DNA from: Diadema setosum
Lineage: Eukaryota > Echinodermata > Echinoidea > Diadematoida > Diadematidae
Direction of reading: 5' to 3'
NCBI RefSeq assembly: GCF_964275005.1
Contig: NC_092705.1
Span: 5,436,641-5,500,640 of the forward strand
Length of the DNA: 64,000 nt
Shown: positions 36,014 through 49,500 of the stretch, piece by piece
How the letters are laid out: every line of letters begins with the position of its first letter
Position numbering within the stretch: the stretch's first letter is position 1
Position numbers and translations under genes: made by a program
The notes under the pieces: model-generated
The model's database searches: none
What the model was told of the DNA's origin: nothing
The model's input: the letters and a program-made list of their open reading frames with translations, nothing else

Positions 36014-36203
36014 ATTTCCTCGCGTCTCTATCTGCAGCTCTCTGCGAATCAGCAACAGCGCAACCTCGCTTGGGTGACTTCACACGTGTGACATGGCATT
36101 TGTGTGAACAGTTTGCAGTCGTAGTCGCGTCGAGTCGCAGTCGTAGACGCGAGACGTCAATCGTGAAGTCTTTGGAGAAACTGGCGACCACGTATACACC
36201 AAA
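36014..36203. promoter_or_regulatory. Bidirectional promoter between EIF2A and COG3
   Basis: The two ATG codons face away from each other across 190 bp. The segment has several CpG words (TCGTAGTCGCGTCGAGTCGC), an E-box-like CACACGTGTG near 36081-36090 and ACGTCA near 36154-36159. No TATA box is obvious. The shared regulation is inference from the arrangement. Confidence 0.7.
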
Positions 36204-39200
36204 ATGGCTGAGCCGCAGAAATTGAAAATGTTGCGGGAAAAATTGAGCCTGTGGGACCAAAGAACAACTCCAAAGGCCCCGCTCACTGAAAAGCAAAAAG
36301 ATAGTTACATGGAACTAACGACACATGCAGCAAATAGACCTCTTCCGATCGAGGTAAGTGGGAGTTTTCACGAGACATGAAAACAAGTGACTAACTGTCC
36401 GGTGTGAATTGCATTGTCCCACTCGTATATTTTCCCGTTTGCTAGGCATTATGATTGTAGAAACATGGAATCCTGGATGGCCTGGCATATCATGCAGCCA
36501 GTCATGATTATAGTTTTCACTTCAATGGAAATTAAGATGAGAGTTGCACAAAGAGAATTAATCATGTTCATGTTCTTTTACAGTTTCGTACTGCACATAT
36601 GATATGAAAAAAAACAACAACCTTTTTTGATGCTGAATAAAATTTTAAGAAAGTGGTAAAAATAGATCTAGAAGAAATAAATTTAGGGGTCTACTGGCGG
36701 TGGAAACTGGAAGATGTCATCTGGATGACTACTGCTCTAGAAGTCTATCAATCCTTGCATGTATTGCAACAATTAGCTGCTTACCTTGACCAAAAGATCA
36801 GTCTGTATCTTGTTGGGGATATCTTCCACGTAACCCCGGGACGCTCCGTGTCACAGTTACACACTGTGGGAGCGTCCTGAGTCAATAGAGTGCTATATCG
36901 GTAAGCTTGAAAAACATACACAGTCTGTCACAGATTTTCGCGCCTCCGTAAGTTTCGAATTTCACTAGAAAAAAACTTACTTTTATAGTATACATAAGAT
37001 TCTTATCTAATTACTACCATACGTTCACCTTGTTCTTGTTCACACTGGTCCAATGATCTTGAAAAAAACGTTTTTTTTTACAGGTCCATCTCCTAGCTCC
37101 CCATCCCATTCACCATTTTCGAAATCAGTATGCAGTACACTGCGCACGTAAATATTCATGTGCTGGGCGGAGTCGCAATGCTTTTAGCCTTCTGACAAGG
37201 CCTGCGCGCGCGTACCCATCCAGAAAGCAACGCAATATACAGCGAGAGGGTTTGCCACAACAGTATGATACGGCCTTGCCATAAAGCTACAGCTGTACAG
37301 ATGAATTGACGGCCAGCGCATGCGCACAAGTTTCAAATCCATTGACTGTATAAGATGTCGTTCTCCCAAGTTCCTTTCGACCGAGTCGTATTTAACTCAT
37401 CAATTCGAGCAGAAATGGAATATTTGCAGGACCAAAAGTTGAACGCAGTCAGTCTTCAACATTATAACTTCACCTGTAAGTCTTCATATTACAGAATTTT
37501 AGCCATTTCATATTGATATTCAGGCGCTATACTTCGCCTGTCATGATCATATCTGCTACAATGCGCAGCCCCAACACTGCGTGTTGGGGCTGGTCGCAAT
37601 TATCTTCCACGGAGACTGCGTCTGGCTTCACAGATCCCCTTTTAAGTTACACGGAGGAGAGTCGTAAATGTCAAAAAAAAAAAATATTTTAAAAAAAGAT
37701 TCCTCTGGACAGACAGATTTTTCTGTCTACTGTTTACCTTGCCATGCACATATAGCCCTGAGCTAATGCTTTTTATGAACCTGATGCTGTGCCCATGGCC
37801 TATTTATTACATGCTGGGTAATGAACTGGGAGACATAAAGTAGATCACACACAATCCTTGTACAAACATTCATACACATCTTTCTTTTTTATTCTGTCTC
37901 CATTCATGTGTAGTCTGGAAACTCAGTGGCAGATCCAGAGGGGGGCACACCCGATGTGCGCCCCTCTTTTTTTTTCCGTTGAAACAAAAGAAATAAAAAG
38001 AAAAAATGGGGCGGGGGGGGGGGGTGCTGGCACTCCCTTTAATTTTGTAAAGGCACCTCCCCTTTATGGAATTCCTGGATCTGCCCCTGGAAACTGATTG
38101 TTTTGTACCCTTCTGTCGAGTTTCACACTTTGTCTGTTTTCTTTATTGGACATGAGCTTATGAGACAATGAAGAAGTAAGAAGACAGATGGTTACTTGAC
38201 ATTGTGTGAGGTTATTACAAATAATGGGCATTGATTTCCCTCACAAAATTCTAGTTGCCGCTGGAAGAGCCTGGCAGTTTTTCTCAGCAGCTTTCTCTGG
38301 CCCCTACGCCCCAACTCTCGCACAGCGGCGACTCACTGGCAGAGGGCTTTGCCTCACTGGGAATGAAGGATGAGAAGATTGACAATGCACAACAGGTTAG
38401 TACTGGCATGACGGACAGGTGCCACAATGACACAAGCATCACAGTTCTGCTCATAGTCACTTTTCTTTCCTTCATTTCTCTTCTCTGTACTTTTCCTATT
38501 TGGTTACCTTCTTATTTTTGTCCCCCATTCTCATTTTTTTTTTCTTTCTTTTTGTATTATTCCACCTTGTGTTGTCCTTTTCAGTCAAATGACATTCAAA
38601 ATACTTGAAAGTTTTACATTATTTATTCCATATAAATGTGTATGCGTTCTGTTCCTTCAGTTTAAAAAAACAAAAGAATTGTTCCAAGCTGTAATGCTCA
38701 GAGGCCGTTGTCCAAGTCAAGCAATTTTAACGGGTCCCCTCCTCCTGTATTCTGAAAGATTTTTCATCATGAAATATATATATTAATTACATGATTATGT
38801 ACTGAGAACTCCTGTTTATATGTCCATGATTTGCGAATCTGTTTTATATTGTCATACTTATTTTTGTTCTATTCAAGTGTAGAAATAAAACTTACTGAAA
38901 CTGAAACTGAAACTAAAAAAATAATTGGGACTCATGACAATTTTTAGAAGCTCTATCACTTATGATGTTTAACAAATAACCATATTTGCATAGTCATTAT
39001 TGATGATAAGCAAATTTACTCCTGAGGATGAGTTGGACATTCACACAATGCTTGTCATCAATGATAAGACTCATACTTAGTCATCAATGAGCTAAGCTCT
39101 CCAATATGACCTGGAAGGGTAGTGTGCCACATGCAGTGAACCATGTTCCTTGTACGTTGTATATTGACAGAAGAGGTTACCATTTTGAGCCACCACAAGT

Positions 39201-40015
39201 ACATTGTAAGCCTTGTTTGCTTGAAATCATGTTTGGTGATTTGATTTGAGGGCTACCGCCTTTTTTGAATACTACAGTATGTCAACCCCCCCCCCCATTT
39301 CATTTTCTCCTTCCCTGATGATGATCATCATCTTAATTATCACATGTTGTTATCATTGTTACTAATTACATCTAGAGATTTACCCCCAGCATATTCAAAA
39401 TGACCACATCGTTATATTTAAAATGACCACATTGTTATTTGTACTTTGTATTCATCTTGTTTGTTAGAAATAGATATAATTAAAGTGAACTGGAACAAAA
39501 AAAGACCCAACCTGACATCATTATGATAACTGTTTATGATTTTATCATTGTAGTTCTTTGACTGGTTCAACAAAGTGGAGAGCCAGATGGAGCAAGAGGA
39601 GGAACTATGTTACAGGTTGGTGCAAAGGGCAAAGGTCAAACAGTAGGCATGGTCAGACTGGCAAAAGATCAAGACGTTTGATGGGGTGGGGAAATCTCTC
39701 CAGTTGGAGTGGGAAGTTTGCGGTCACACTGGCAAAACTTCAAGATCATAAAGATCATGATCTTTTAAAAGGTCTTCAATGTTTTGTAAGAATGACCATG
39801 CCTGGTCAATATCTTTAACCATTCATGTTTGAATAGATCCTCTAGGGCAAGAGCTAATGTACATGGACATTTTGAAAATTTGTCATAAAATATTGGTAGA
39901 CAGAATTTTCCTCTTTTTTTTTTTCACTCATCTTTTTTCATTTCATTAGCCTGCTCAGTAGCCTCAAGTGGTTCTCAAATGAGAGAGAGAGAAAAAAAAA
40001 AAACAATTTTTTTTC

Positions 40016-40053
<38 letters not shown>

Positions 40054-43000
40054 ATATGTGTGACTCAACAGCTTGGTACCATTGTTTTAACAGGTTCTGC
40101 AAGTCTTTAGATGGCTGGCTTGCGTACATGTGGAATCCTAAATTGGAGGAGCAATTTTGCAAATGGCATCTGTATACACTTTTAGCAATACTACGAGATA
40201 GACCTTGCAAGTTTGTCCCAAGGATACACCACTTTCAACCTCTGACCTCTGTCTGACCTCTGACCTTTTTTGTCTGACCTCTGCCCTCAATGTACAGATC
40301 CTACTGCGAGCAGCTGCGTCACTACAAGGAGCAGTGCGACCTTGTGATGGAGGAAGTGTCCACTGCCCTTGACCAGCTCAATGACCTCAAGCGCCAGTAT
40401 GTGCTGGTGTCCACCAAGACGAACGCCCTCCATGAGGCATGCGAGCAGTCCATGGAGGATCAGGTGAGCTGGGGTCTCTTTGTCCAAAAGTTTTTTATTA
40501 CAAATGTACCTCCGCCAAGGAAAGAGGCTGTGTTTTCATCAGCATTTGTTAGTTTGTTTGTTTGTGTGTTTGTCTGTGTGCAAAATAACTCAAAAAGTTG
40601 TGAACGGATTTGGCTGAAACTTACTGGAAAGGTTGAGAATGACACAAAGAACATATGATTAAATTTTGGAAGTGATCCAGCAATTTTTTATGGATTTTAT
40701 GGAATATTTTTGATATTTTGGCAGGTACAGTCCATGAACTTGCGAGTTCAACCTGCACATTTTTGAGATTTGCATATATGCACTAAAGTGAGGCGGCATG
40801 CAGCTGGAAGCTGATGACATGACAAAAGGCTTTATATTGGGAAATCGGGCGATTTTCAGCATGCATACTTGTGAAAATCACTGATCTCACTTGGAGAAAA
40901 AGATCAGTGGTGGAAATGAGCTGCTTGGCGGAGGTCTGCGCTCTCAGAGTGCTTCTCTTGTTTTTTGTATCATGAAGACTTCTTTTCCATAAGGTGCTAA
41001 ATCCACATTTGATTGTAAGGAGAAAAAACAGGATTTTTGTTTCATATATGTATCTTTATGTTTTCATGCAATGATTTTGTACCCCTTAGAAGTACCCCAT
41101 AATGGGATAAAGAAAATATGCCTCAGAAAAACCTGGGTGTCCACACTAACTTTTGAAGAATTAATATTTGGGGGGATTTTGTGGATTTAGCACCTTTTGA
41201 AACAAAAGTTTTAGCATGGTCATGTGCAACACAAAAATGTTGTTATAGTGACTAGTTTCTGTGACTTTGTATATTTTTCTGGGATGATTTGATATCTCTA
41301 CACATTGTCCTCCTATTTCTCCATCTCTCCAACATATTTGTGTGCACAGAAGTGAAATTTTTTTATAGCTAATAATCAAGTAATAGGCGGGTCATGTGGA
41401 AAGCTACACAGCTAGGAATGCCAACCAACCTGGCCTTACTCTGAGGTCAAAGTGCGGTCAAGTGTGCACACGGGTTTCTGATTGGATTCAGCTTTACTTA
41501 GCACCTTTTGGGAACAAAATTCAACTTTTCATTACCTGTTTTCTCCATTTTCTCACAAGAACCTCAGTACTTTAGAAGGTTCACTGTATGGGACTGATAA
41601 GAATGAAGTTATTTCTGTAACAGAAAGTCCAATCTGATGAAAAATGAATTTAGCACCTTTTGGAAAGGAACTCTTCATACTGTAAAAGTGGATATTTTCG
41701 CGCGACTAATTTTTCGCGCTAGGCCGGGTCAAAAAAGTTTCGCGTGTTTTTAATGCCGCGGAATCAAGACATCACGCACAGGAACGTATGGCAAGCAAAA
41801 ATATTCGCGTGTTTTTATTTTCGCGCTAGTTTCTGGTTGCGCGAAATGCGCGAAAATTTCAACACCACGAAAATTTCCACTTTTACAGTATATGAATATT
41901 TACTCATTTTAAGTACCTGGGACTTTGACGCTTGACATGAAAGACATTCAAGAAATTGGATGATTTGTATCTCGGCCTATTCAAACCTGCGTTTCACTAC
42001 TGACAGATGTTGACAAATTGTGCAGGGCTTTCTATTTACTCTTCGACACTGGTCAATGCCATAACAAGATAGCAAGATGAAGATGAAGAGGAGGAAACAA
42101 AGAATGATATCATTTTCTAATTTTTTTTTGTGTCTTCCACAACATTGCTCTCGTATAGAAATAAAGATTAGAAAGTACTTAAAGGGATGGTATAGTATTG
42201 GTGGAGATGAGGATTTGGCTTTTAGCTTTTTGCGAGATACCAAGAAGCCACTTATGAAATAGTACAGAGTATGCCATTCTAAGAGGAATTCAAAGTTTAT
42301 TTGATGAAAATCGGTTTTGGAATGACTGAGACATCCAAAAACAAAGTAAAAGATGGGTCCCGCCATATATTAGGATGCTCTCTTTTGGATATCTCAGCCA
42401 TTTCAAAAGCAATTTTCATCAAATAAATGTTGAATTCCTCTTGGAATTACATGGTATTTCACATTTCAAAAGAGGTTTCTCATTATCTCAACAAAACAAA
42501 AAAAAAAATGTTAGAAACCCTGAAGTTAAGTCTCAACCAAAACTATACAATTCCTTTAAGTATCATGTTTTTGTATTTTTTTTATGTCAATTCCATTGCA
42601 GACAATGCTGGTGAATAAAGCAGAGGCAATCAGTTGCAAGCTGTCGTACTTCAACGAACTCGAACGAATCAATCAGGTATTACACCGAGCCATTTGGCAG
42701 CAGTCACAAAGTCCAACCCCATTGTTTACATTTTCTTTTCTTTTTACAAATCAATACCTTGTGCAGAAAGTTGCAGCTGTTAGCATCAGTGCAGTGAAGG
42801 GATATTAGCATAAATGAGTAAATCCAGCGAAATGTCAAGAGTTGGTTTGTGTAACTTTGTGCCACAGAGCATTTGAAAATCTGCGAGGAATGCTGTTTGT
42901 GCACAGCAGGAAGCTTTTAGCAGTGCAGATACATTAAATCCTGCCCCTAGCAGTGAGTGCTGATTACACAGGAAGAATCTGTACACATCCCCCCCTTGTT

Positions 43001-46000
43001 TTTTTAATGTTGTATCGGATGACTGTCTAGGTGGATTGTCTATGCCATTGCCATGATCTGTATTTCCTTGTCATAATTTCACCAAGCCTCCTCATAAGAA
43101 TCCTTAGGTTTTTTAACATCTTACCCCAAAATTGGTTTTTGATGAGATACTGTTAGTAGGATGTACGTATATGAATTGTCTCAGTCAATAATATCAATTG
43201 TATTCATTCCTTTTCATTATTAGCAGCATAATTATTACCATCAATATGCTGAGTTTGGGGGATTGTATGTATCCGTCTGAGACCTATCAATTTTTGCCTC
43301 CTCTGAGTTTAGGATGATTTGGTATTTTGAGATTGGCTACCAATTGCAATTTGAGATTTCTGGTTAGTTTCATCCTCAGGTTTCAGTGCAATGTATTGAA
43401 CATTGTGCAAAGAGCAGATGAGATGTAATAAGTAAGGTGAAATGTGGTTTGCCCTATCCCAACACTAGCCCAGATGTATTTTTGATCAGACAGGAATATG
43501 CTGACATAAATTGGATCTGTTATATCACTTTGTAATGGTGGTGATAATAGAGAGAACATATAGGACCTCATTAAATGTCAACTCTATGAAGCTATGAACC
43601 CAATTTATAATGGTATTCTTTATTTGTCAAATGTATTGATGCACCAACTACTAATCATCTTTTTATCTTGATGTGGTCACTTGTGTGGGTAAAATCACTT
43701 TTTGGGTACTACTCAGTACATGATATAATGCATTGTTTAGTATACCAGGAATTATTCAATGAACATTATATATTTGAAATATGTTGCATATAGAACAAGC
43801 TTCTTTGGCATTATCAAAAATAATGTGATGATGTACTACTATATTGAATGAGGGCTGAGACAGACACGAAGCAATTTGTGAAATCCTTGAAAACTTATGA
43901 AAAAAAAATCCTTTACATTTTTTTTTTCCAACATATAGGAAGTTTTGTAAAGCTTGTAGAGAGTCTCCTAGATTATGATTATGATTATGATTATGATTAT
44001 ATTACTGCAAATTATTATTATCATGATTATTATGATTATGATTATATTAATGTAAATTATTATTACCATTCTTGATGAGTGATTTGTCAGCACATCTGTT
44101 TTCATCCCCTCAGAAACTGAGTTCGCCGACATTCTCCGTCACCAACGAGTCCTTTGTGCCCCTCCTGTCCAAGTTGGACGAGTGCATTGCGTACATCATT
44201 GGGAACGTGAGTAGATGCTTGCCCATCACTTAGAGCCATTAGGAGTGTTCTGTGGGCCAAATTTGTGTTGGCGGAATCAGTGATGAGGGTGCTTGCTGTT
44301 GTGAATTAGTGATGCTACTTAGCAGTCGGTTTCTTTCAACATATGTGAAGTGAGATTTTTGTATTGTGTGCATCAGAAATAGACGTGTTGCAAATCTAAA
44401 TCAGTCATGGGGGAGAGGGATCTTATTTTTTCATCTAAATCAGTCATGGGAGACGGGATCTTATTTTTTTAATGAATACTGTTGGTCTAATGTTCATTTG
44501 GTTCTTTCTTCGGATTTGAGGGATTGGATTATCTTTATCCATTAACAATTAGTTTCCAGACTTTTGTGCAGGGATGTGAGAGTTCAGTGTTAAATCTGAT
44601 TGAAGACCTTTTATTCATTTTTTTACTCTGCCCAAAACTTTTGAAACTTGTTTTCATAAGTGTCAGATTTTTAAAGACTTTTTCTGCAAGTACTCTCACA
44701 CCCAGTCAGTACCAGTAATTGAAGAAAGCACCCAAGCCTGTGTGCCAATTGATGAACATAGTACAGTAAGGGTTAGTACAGATATTCCTTTCAATAGCCA
44801 AAATGTAGGCAGAGAAGATACAAACGACTGTTCAACCAGTTTGCCTTGCTTGTACCTAAAAAAAAAAAAAAAAAAATCTAATTACTTCACTCCCCATAAC
44901 ATTGCCCACCTTCCTTCTTTTTCCTCTGTAGCCCCAGTACAAGGAGTCCGAGTTGTTCCAGGCTAGGTTCAAGCAGTGCCTGGGCAAGGCCTTGACCCTC
45001 ATCAAGGCAGCTGTCTTTACCATCCTGAATGGTGCAACCCAGCAGGTGGTCCCCAAGGTAAAGCTTCCTCCCTCTCCCATACCGTTGTGACAAAGATACA
45101 TGCTTGTAGTGTCAGAAAGGTTTTGTTTGACAAAACATGTAAAAAGATCTATGTATGCCACCAATGACAACAAAAATGAAAACAAAAACAACAATTTTAA
45201 GAACTGCTAACACTACCACATCTACAACCAAAACAACAACCACTACCACCACTACTACCTTTTCCACCACCCCTCCCTTTTCCTTCTCAGATTAGAGGAT
45301 CATTTGTGTTAATTTTTTTTTCTCTCTCGTCTTGTCTTTGTCTAGGATGTGACCAACACTTCAGAGAATGCATTCACACTTTTCTACGGGAAGTTTCGCA
45401 GCAACGCGCCAAAGATCAAAGCGTTGATGGAGCAGGTGGAACAGAGACTGGACAAAACTCCGGAGTAAGATGTCGGGGAGGGTATGCAGGGATTCTCAAC
45501 TTGAAATTTTGTGTCTTAATGTTGGCAGAGTGATAGCAAAGTTTCTCTCTGTGATTTATAGCATCACTGTAGGCATGTACAATCAATACAGTCATTTTTC
45601 GTGTGCATACTCACAAGCAAGTGTAAATAAGCATGCTCCGACTCATCCAATTGCCCTTTTCCTTAATGGCTTCAACCCTGAGGACACATCTTTTGTGTAC
45701 AGTGAAACCAGGGCTTAAAAGCCAGTAATTCTGTGGATGCCTACACATGTGTATTCAAGTGCTTTTGTAGTGGCTGTGTCAAATAAATTCAGCAACCCCC
45801 ACAACGTATCGGGGCAATTAACCCCCCCCCCCCCCCATATACTGGTTTAATGATGTTAAGGTTAGAGTAAAGATTAGTGTAAGGGTTAGGTTTAGAGTAT
45901 AGAGTTTGGATTAGGGTTAGGATTAGGCTCAAAATTAGGATTAGGGTTAGGGTCAGGGGAAGGGGAAGGATTTGGGGTAATTGCACAGGGGGTAATTGCC

Positions 46001-46419
46001 CTCGACACCCTCCCCCCAAAAAAACATACAAACATCTGATTGCTTCCTTAGAACTAAATGAAATCCCAAACTATCACTTCCATCAGGTACAACACCCTCC
46101 TAGACGACTGCCTGCAGTGCTACTTCAGCAAGAGGCAGCAGCTCCTGGAACCCAGCATCAGGCTAGCCGTCACCGAACTCGCCAACAAGTACTCGAGGGA
46201 CCACTGCGCCTTGGTGAGTCTCTGTCTCTCTCTTTAGATTTTGTGTCCATCGATGATGAGAGTGATGATGTTAATGATGATGAAAGGGAATGTGATGATG
46301 ATATCGCATGATGATAACAAGGGAAAAGGTGATTTTTTTGTTGTTGTGTTCATGATCAGAGTGGTCTTCATTATGATATTTGTGGTGATTGATGGTAGTG
46401 GTGATGATGTTGACGATGG

Positions 46420-46468
<49 letters not shown>

Positions 46469-46470
46469 AG

Positions 46471-46506
<36 letters not shown>

Positions 46507-49500
46507 CAACGATGATGAAGATGATGAAGATGATGAGAATGAGGTGGAGGAGGAGGAAGAGTGGGGAGAGGAAAAAATGAGGGGTAATATGGAGGAGAAA
46601 GAGGAGGAAGGGGTGCAGAGGAGAAGGTGAGGGAGAAGGGTGAGTAGAAGGGGAATGTAAAGGAGGAAGAAAATGATAAGGAGGATGTTTAGGAGGAGGA
46701 GATTGAGGAGGAAGAAATAAAGGAGCAGGAGGATTAGGAGGAAGAAAGCTGTTGAAGGGGTTGCAGATGATAATGCCAATGACAATAAAAGCAATAATGA
46801 TATTGATACCGCAACTGGAGATGATTGTAAATATGGATGCTGGGCTAAACCAGCTATGAAGCATTTTTTTTTTTTCCTTTCAAAATTCTTAGTGTTGAAT
46901 AAGTGCAGAATATTAATCTGCGTTAAAACACAATTGTCCTCTATTTCCTCCCAACAGGTAAGAAGTGGATGCGCATTCATGGCCCACGTATGTGAAGATG
47001 AATGCCAACTCTTCTACCACTTCTTCTCCAAGCAGACAGAAAAACTGGAGTAAGTGATTTTGGTTCCATACATGGTAGTAATAAAGAACAGTTTGCCACA
47101 GTTACTGTATATACCATTCCACTATTTGTGTATCATCTACTTGTCAAGACAGCCAAATTTACTGGGCCAAGAAGTATGAAATGCCAAATATGAATCCTGC
47201 GGTTGTATTTTGAAGAAAACCGTTGTCTCTAAATCAGACATCTCTTATTTTTTATTCAAGGACTGATGTATTTTGCTCTTCAATTCTGTTACTATGACAA
47301 TATGTTCATATATATTCATATATTTGTCTAATAATAATAATAATAACAATAATAATAATGATAATAATAATTCACAATATTTGTATAGCACATTATCACA
47401 TTTATAAATGTCGCTTAGCACTAGAAAAAAAAAATATTTATATATTTATATATATTTGGTTCCTTTTCTTTTGGTACACCATGTAGCGCGATGCTGGAGA
47501 CACTATGTATGAGTCTGTACGATGTCCTCCGCCCTCTCATTATCCACGTCAACCACCTGGAGACCCTGGCTGAGCTGTGCGGTATCCTCAAGACGGAGAT
47601 GCTGCAGGACCACGTCCAGGCAAATCGTGAGTGGACTTGCTGATTACATCGACTACAATATGTCGGGCCATAGTAGTAGCCATTGCGTGTGAGAGTAAAT
47701 TGCATGCCATTAAAAAACTGCTAGGACACGATTTGATCATTATGTACTGGCAATGTTCTACATACCCACTACTGAATGGAGAGGGTGCTTGAGGAATAAA
47801 AGTTGGATACACCGACTTAGATTATTTTACACTTTTGATCTCAAACTACTACAAAACAACTCACTATCCCAGCAAATCGCGTCAGCCAGACAAATTTCTC
47901 CGTGGAGCTTCCCAATATTTTGCAAGCAAATGCCAAGTGGTGGAAGATCAATTTTTAGCCCTTCTGAGAACTATGTTTTGATTTTAAGTCAAGTGTCCAC
48001 CATATTTCCATATTGTGGTTATACCCCTGTAGTGTGAGGGCATGTATTTCCTATTGTGGGAGATCTCTTTAATCCCCTACAATTTTTTTTTTTTTTTTGT
48101 CCTTTGAAATGTGGCAGCAACTGAGCTGGCAGCGTTCGCAGTCGTGGCCAATCAGATGCTGGAAGACGTGCAGGAGAGACTGGTGTACCGGACGAGCGTC
48201 TACGTCAAGTCCGACATCCTCAACTACAACCCAGCCTCAGGGGATCTGGCCTACCCGGAGAAACTTGAGATGATGGAGGTGAGGTTACCGTCGTTCATGT
48301 TGTTATTGTTGCGGTTGTGTCTGCTGTCATTGCTACTTTGCTTTTGTTTTTTTCTTTTACTATTTGCTGCATTACTTTTGCTGCTTTAGCTATTGGTGTT
48401 GCTGCTATTGTTGCTACATCAGGTGCTTCTACTGTTGTTGGTTTTTTTGTGTGTTGATGTTGCCCCCCAATGTTGGTAATGTTGCTGGTGTTGCTGTTGT
48501 TGGTGTAATGGAATTCAGTGCAACCAAACTTGCTCTAGTAAGTTTCCTATTTACTCTGTGCAGAGTCTTACAGAGTACTGTGATCTCTGATATTTCTTCA
48601 GCTCATAACACTCACTGAAGTGTGCTAACAATTGAAAATCCATTTACATTTAAAGTGTCTTGCAACTACCTAATATCAATTAATCCATCAATTGATTGAA
48701 TCTGCACAAAATCAGAAAAGAATTTGCAAAATCTTGCCATTTTGAGAGAGAACTGGGAACTTTAGTTTTTTAAAAATGTGTTTCCAATCATTTAAAATGT
48801 TAGAAATAAAGAGTCTTTTGAAAGTTTTGCAACCAAAAACACTTATAATAGATGGTAAAAGATTACAATAAGAAAATGCACATCCTAACCTCAGACAAGT
48901 CATTTCTGGTACTTTATGTTTTAAATCTCTGATGATCTTTTGGTGGAAATGATTCCTGACATGAATATTCAAAAATAAGGAGAGGAAGGCGGGTTATTAA
49001 AACCAGAGTGGTTCCATTCCCGCCCACTCAGAGCATCGCAGAGAGCCTGCGCGAGAAGCAGCTGAAGACGGACTCGCGGCGGAGCTCCGTGGATTCCGCG
49101 GGATCGGGGACAAGCGGGGAGGTGGCTGCCATCAACCAGTCATCGTCTGCCATCATGAGCGGCCAGAGCACGCCCCCTGGGAGGATGAACAGCACCGTCA
49201 TGACGCCCATCGGTGAGACTGCCTTTGCGAATCACACAGACGCTGCTCCTCTGCCTAAACTTAGGGGTATTGGTAGTTAATGAGGCGCCATGTGTTCATT
49301 TCAGACCAAAAGTGTATGTATAGTGATGGCATTAAATTATTGGTTCAGATGGACATTGGGTGTTGGAATGGATGCTCTCTTATGGACACCAATGCAATAT
49401 CCCTTTGTAGTATACTGTGTATGCCATGGATCTTGTGAATGTGATATTTTATGATTTGGGAGTTGTTTAGAATGAGTTTAGAATTTAGAATGGTTGAATT

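Noticed and set aside
35964..36296. Minus-strand frame of 110 codons across the EIF2A/COG3 start region
   Set aside because: It overlaps both start exons in a wrong frame and has no family resemblance; the true EIF2A start is ATG at 36013 in another frame.
46234..46980. Long open frame of 248 codons on the minus strand and its overlapping frames
   Set aside because: It is poly-Ser/poly-Ile from the GAT and GGA repeats inside COG3 intron 9.
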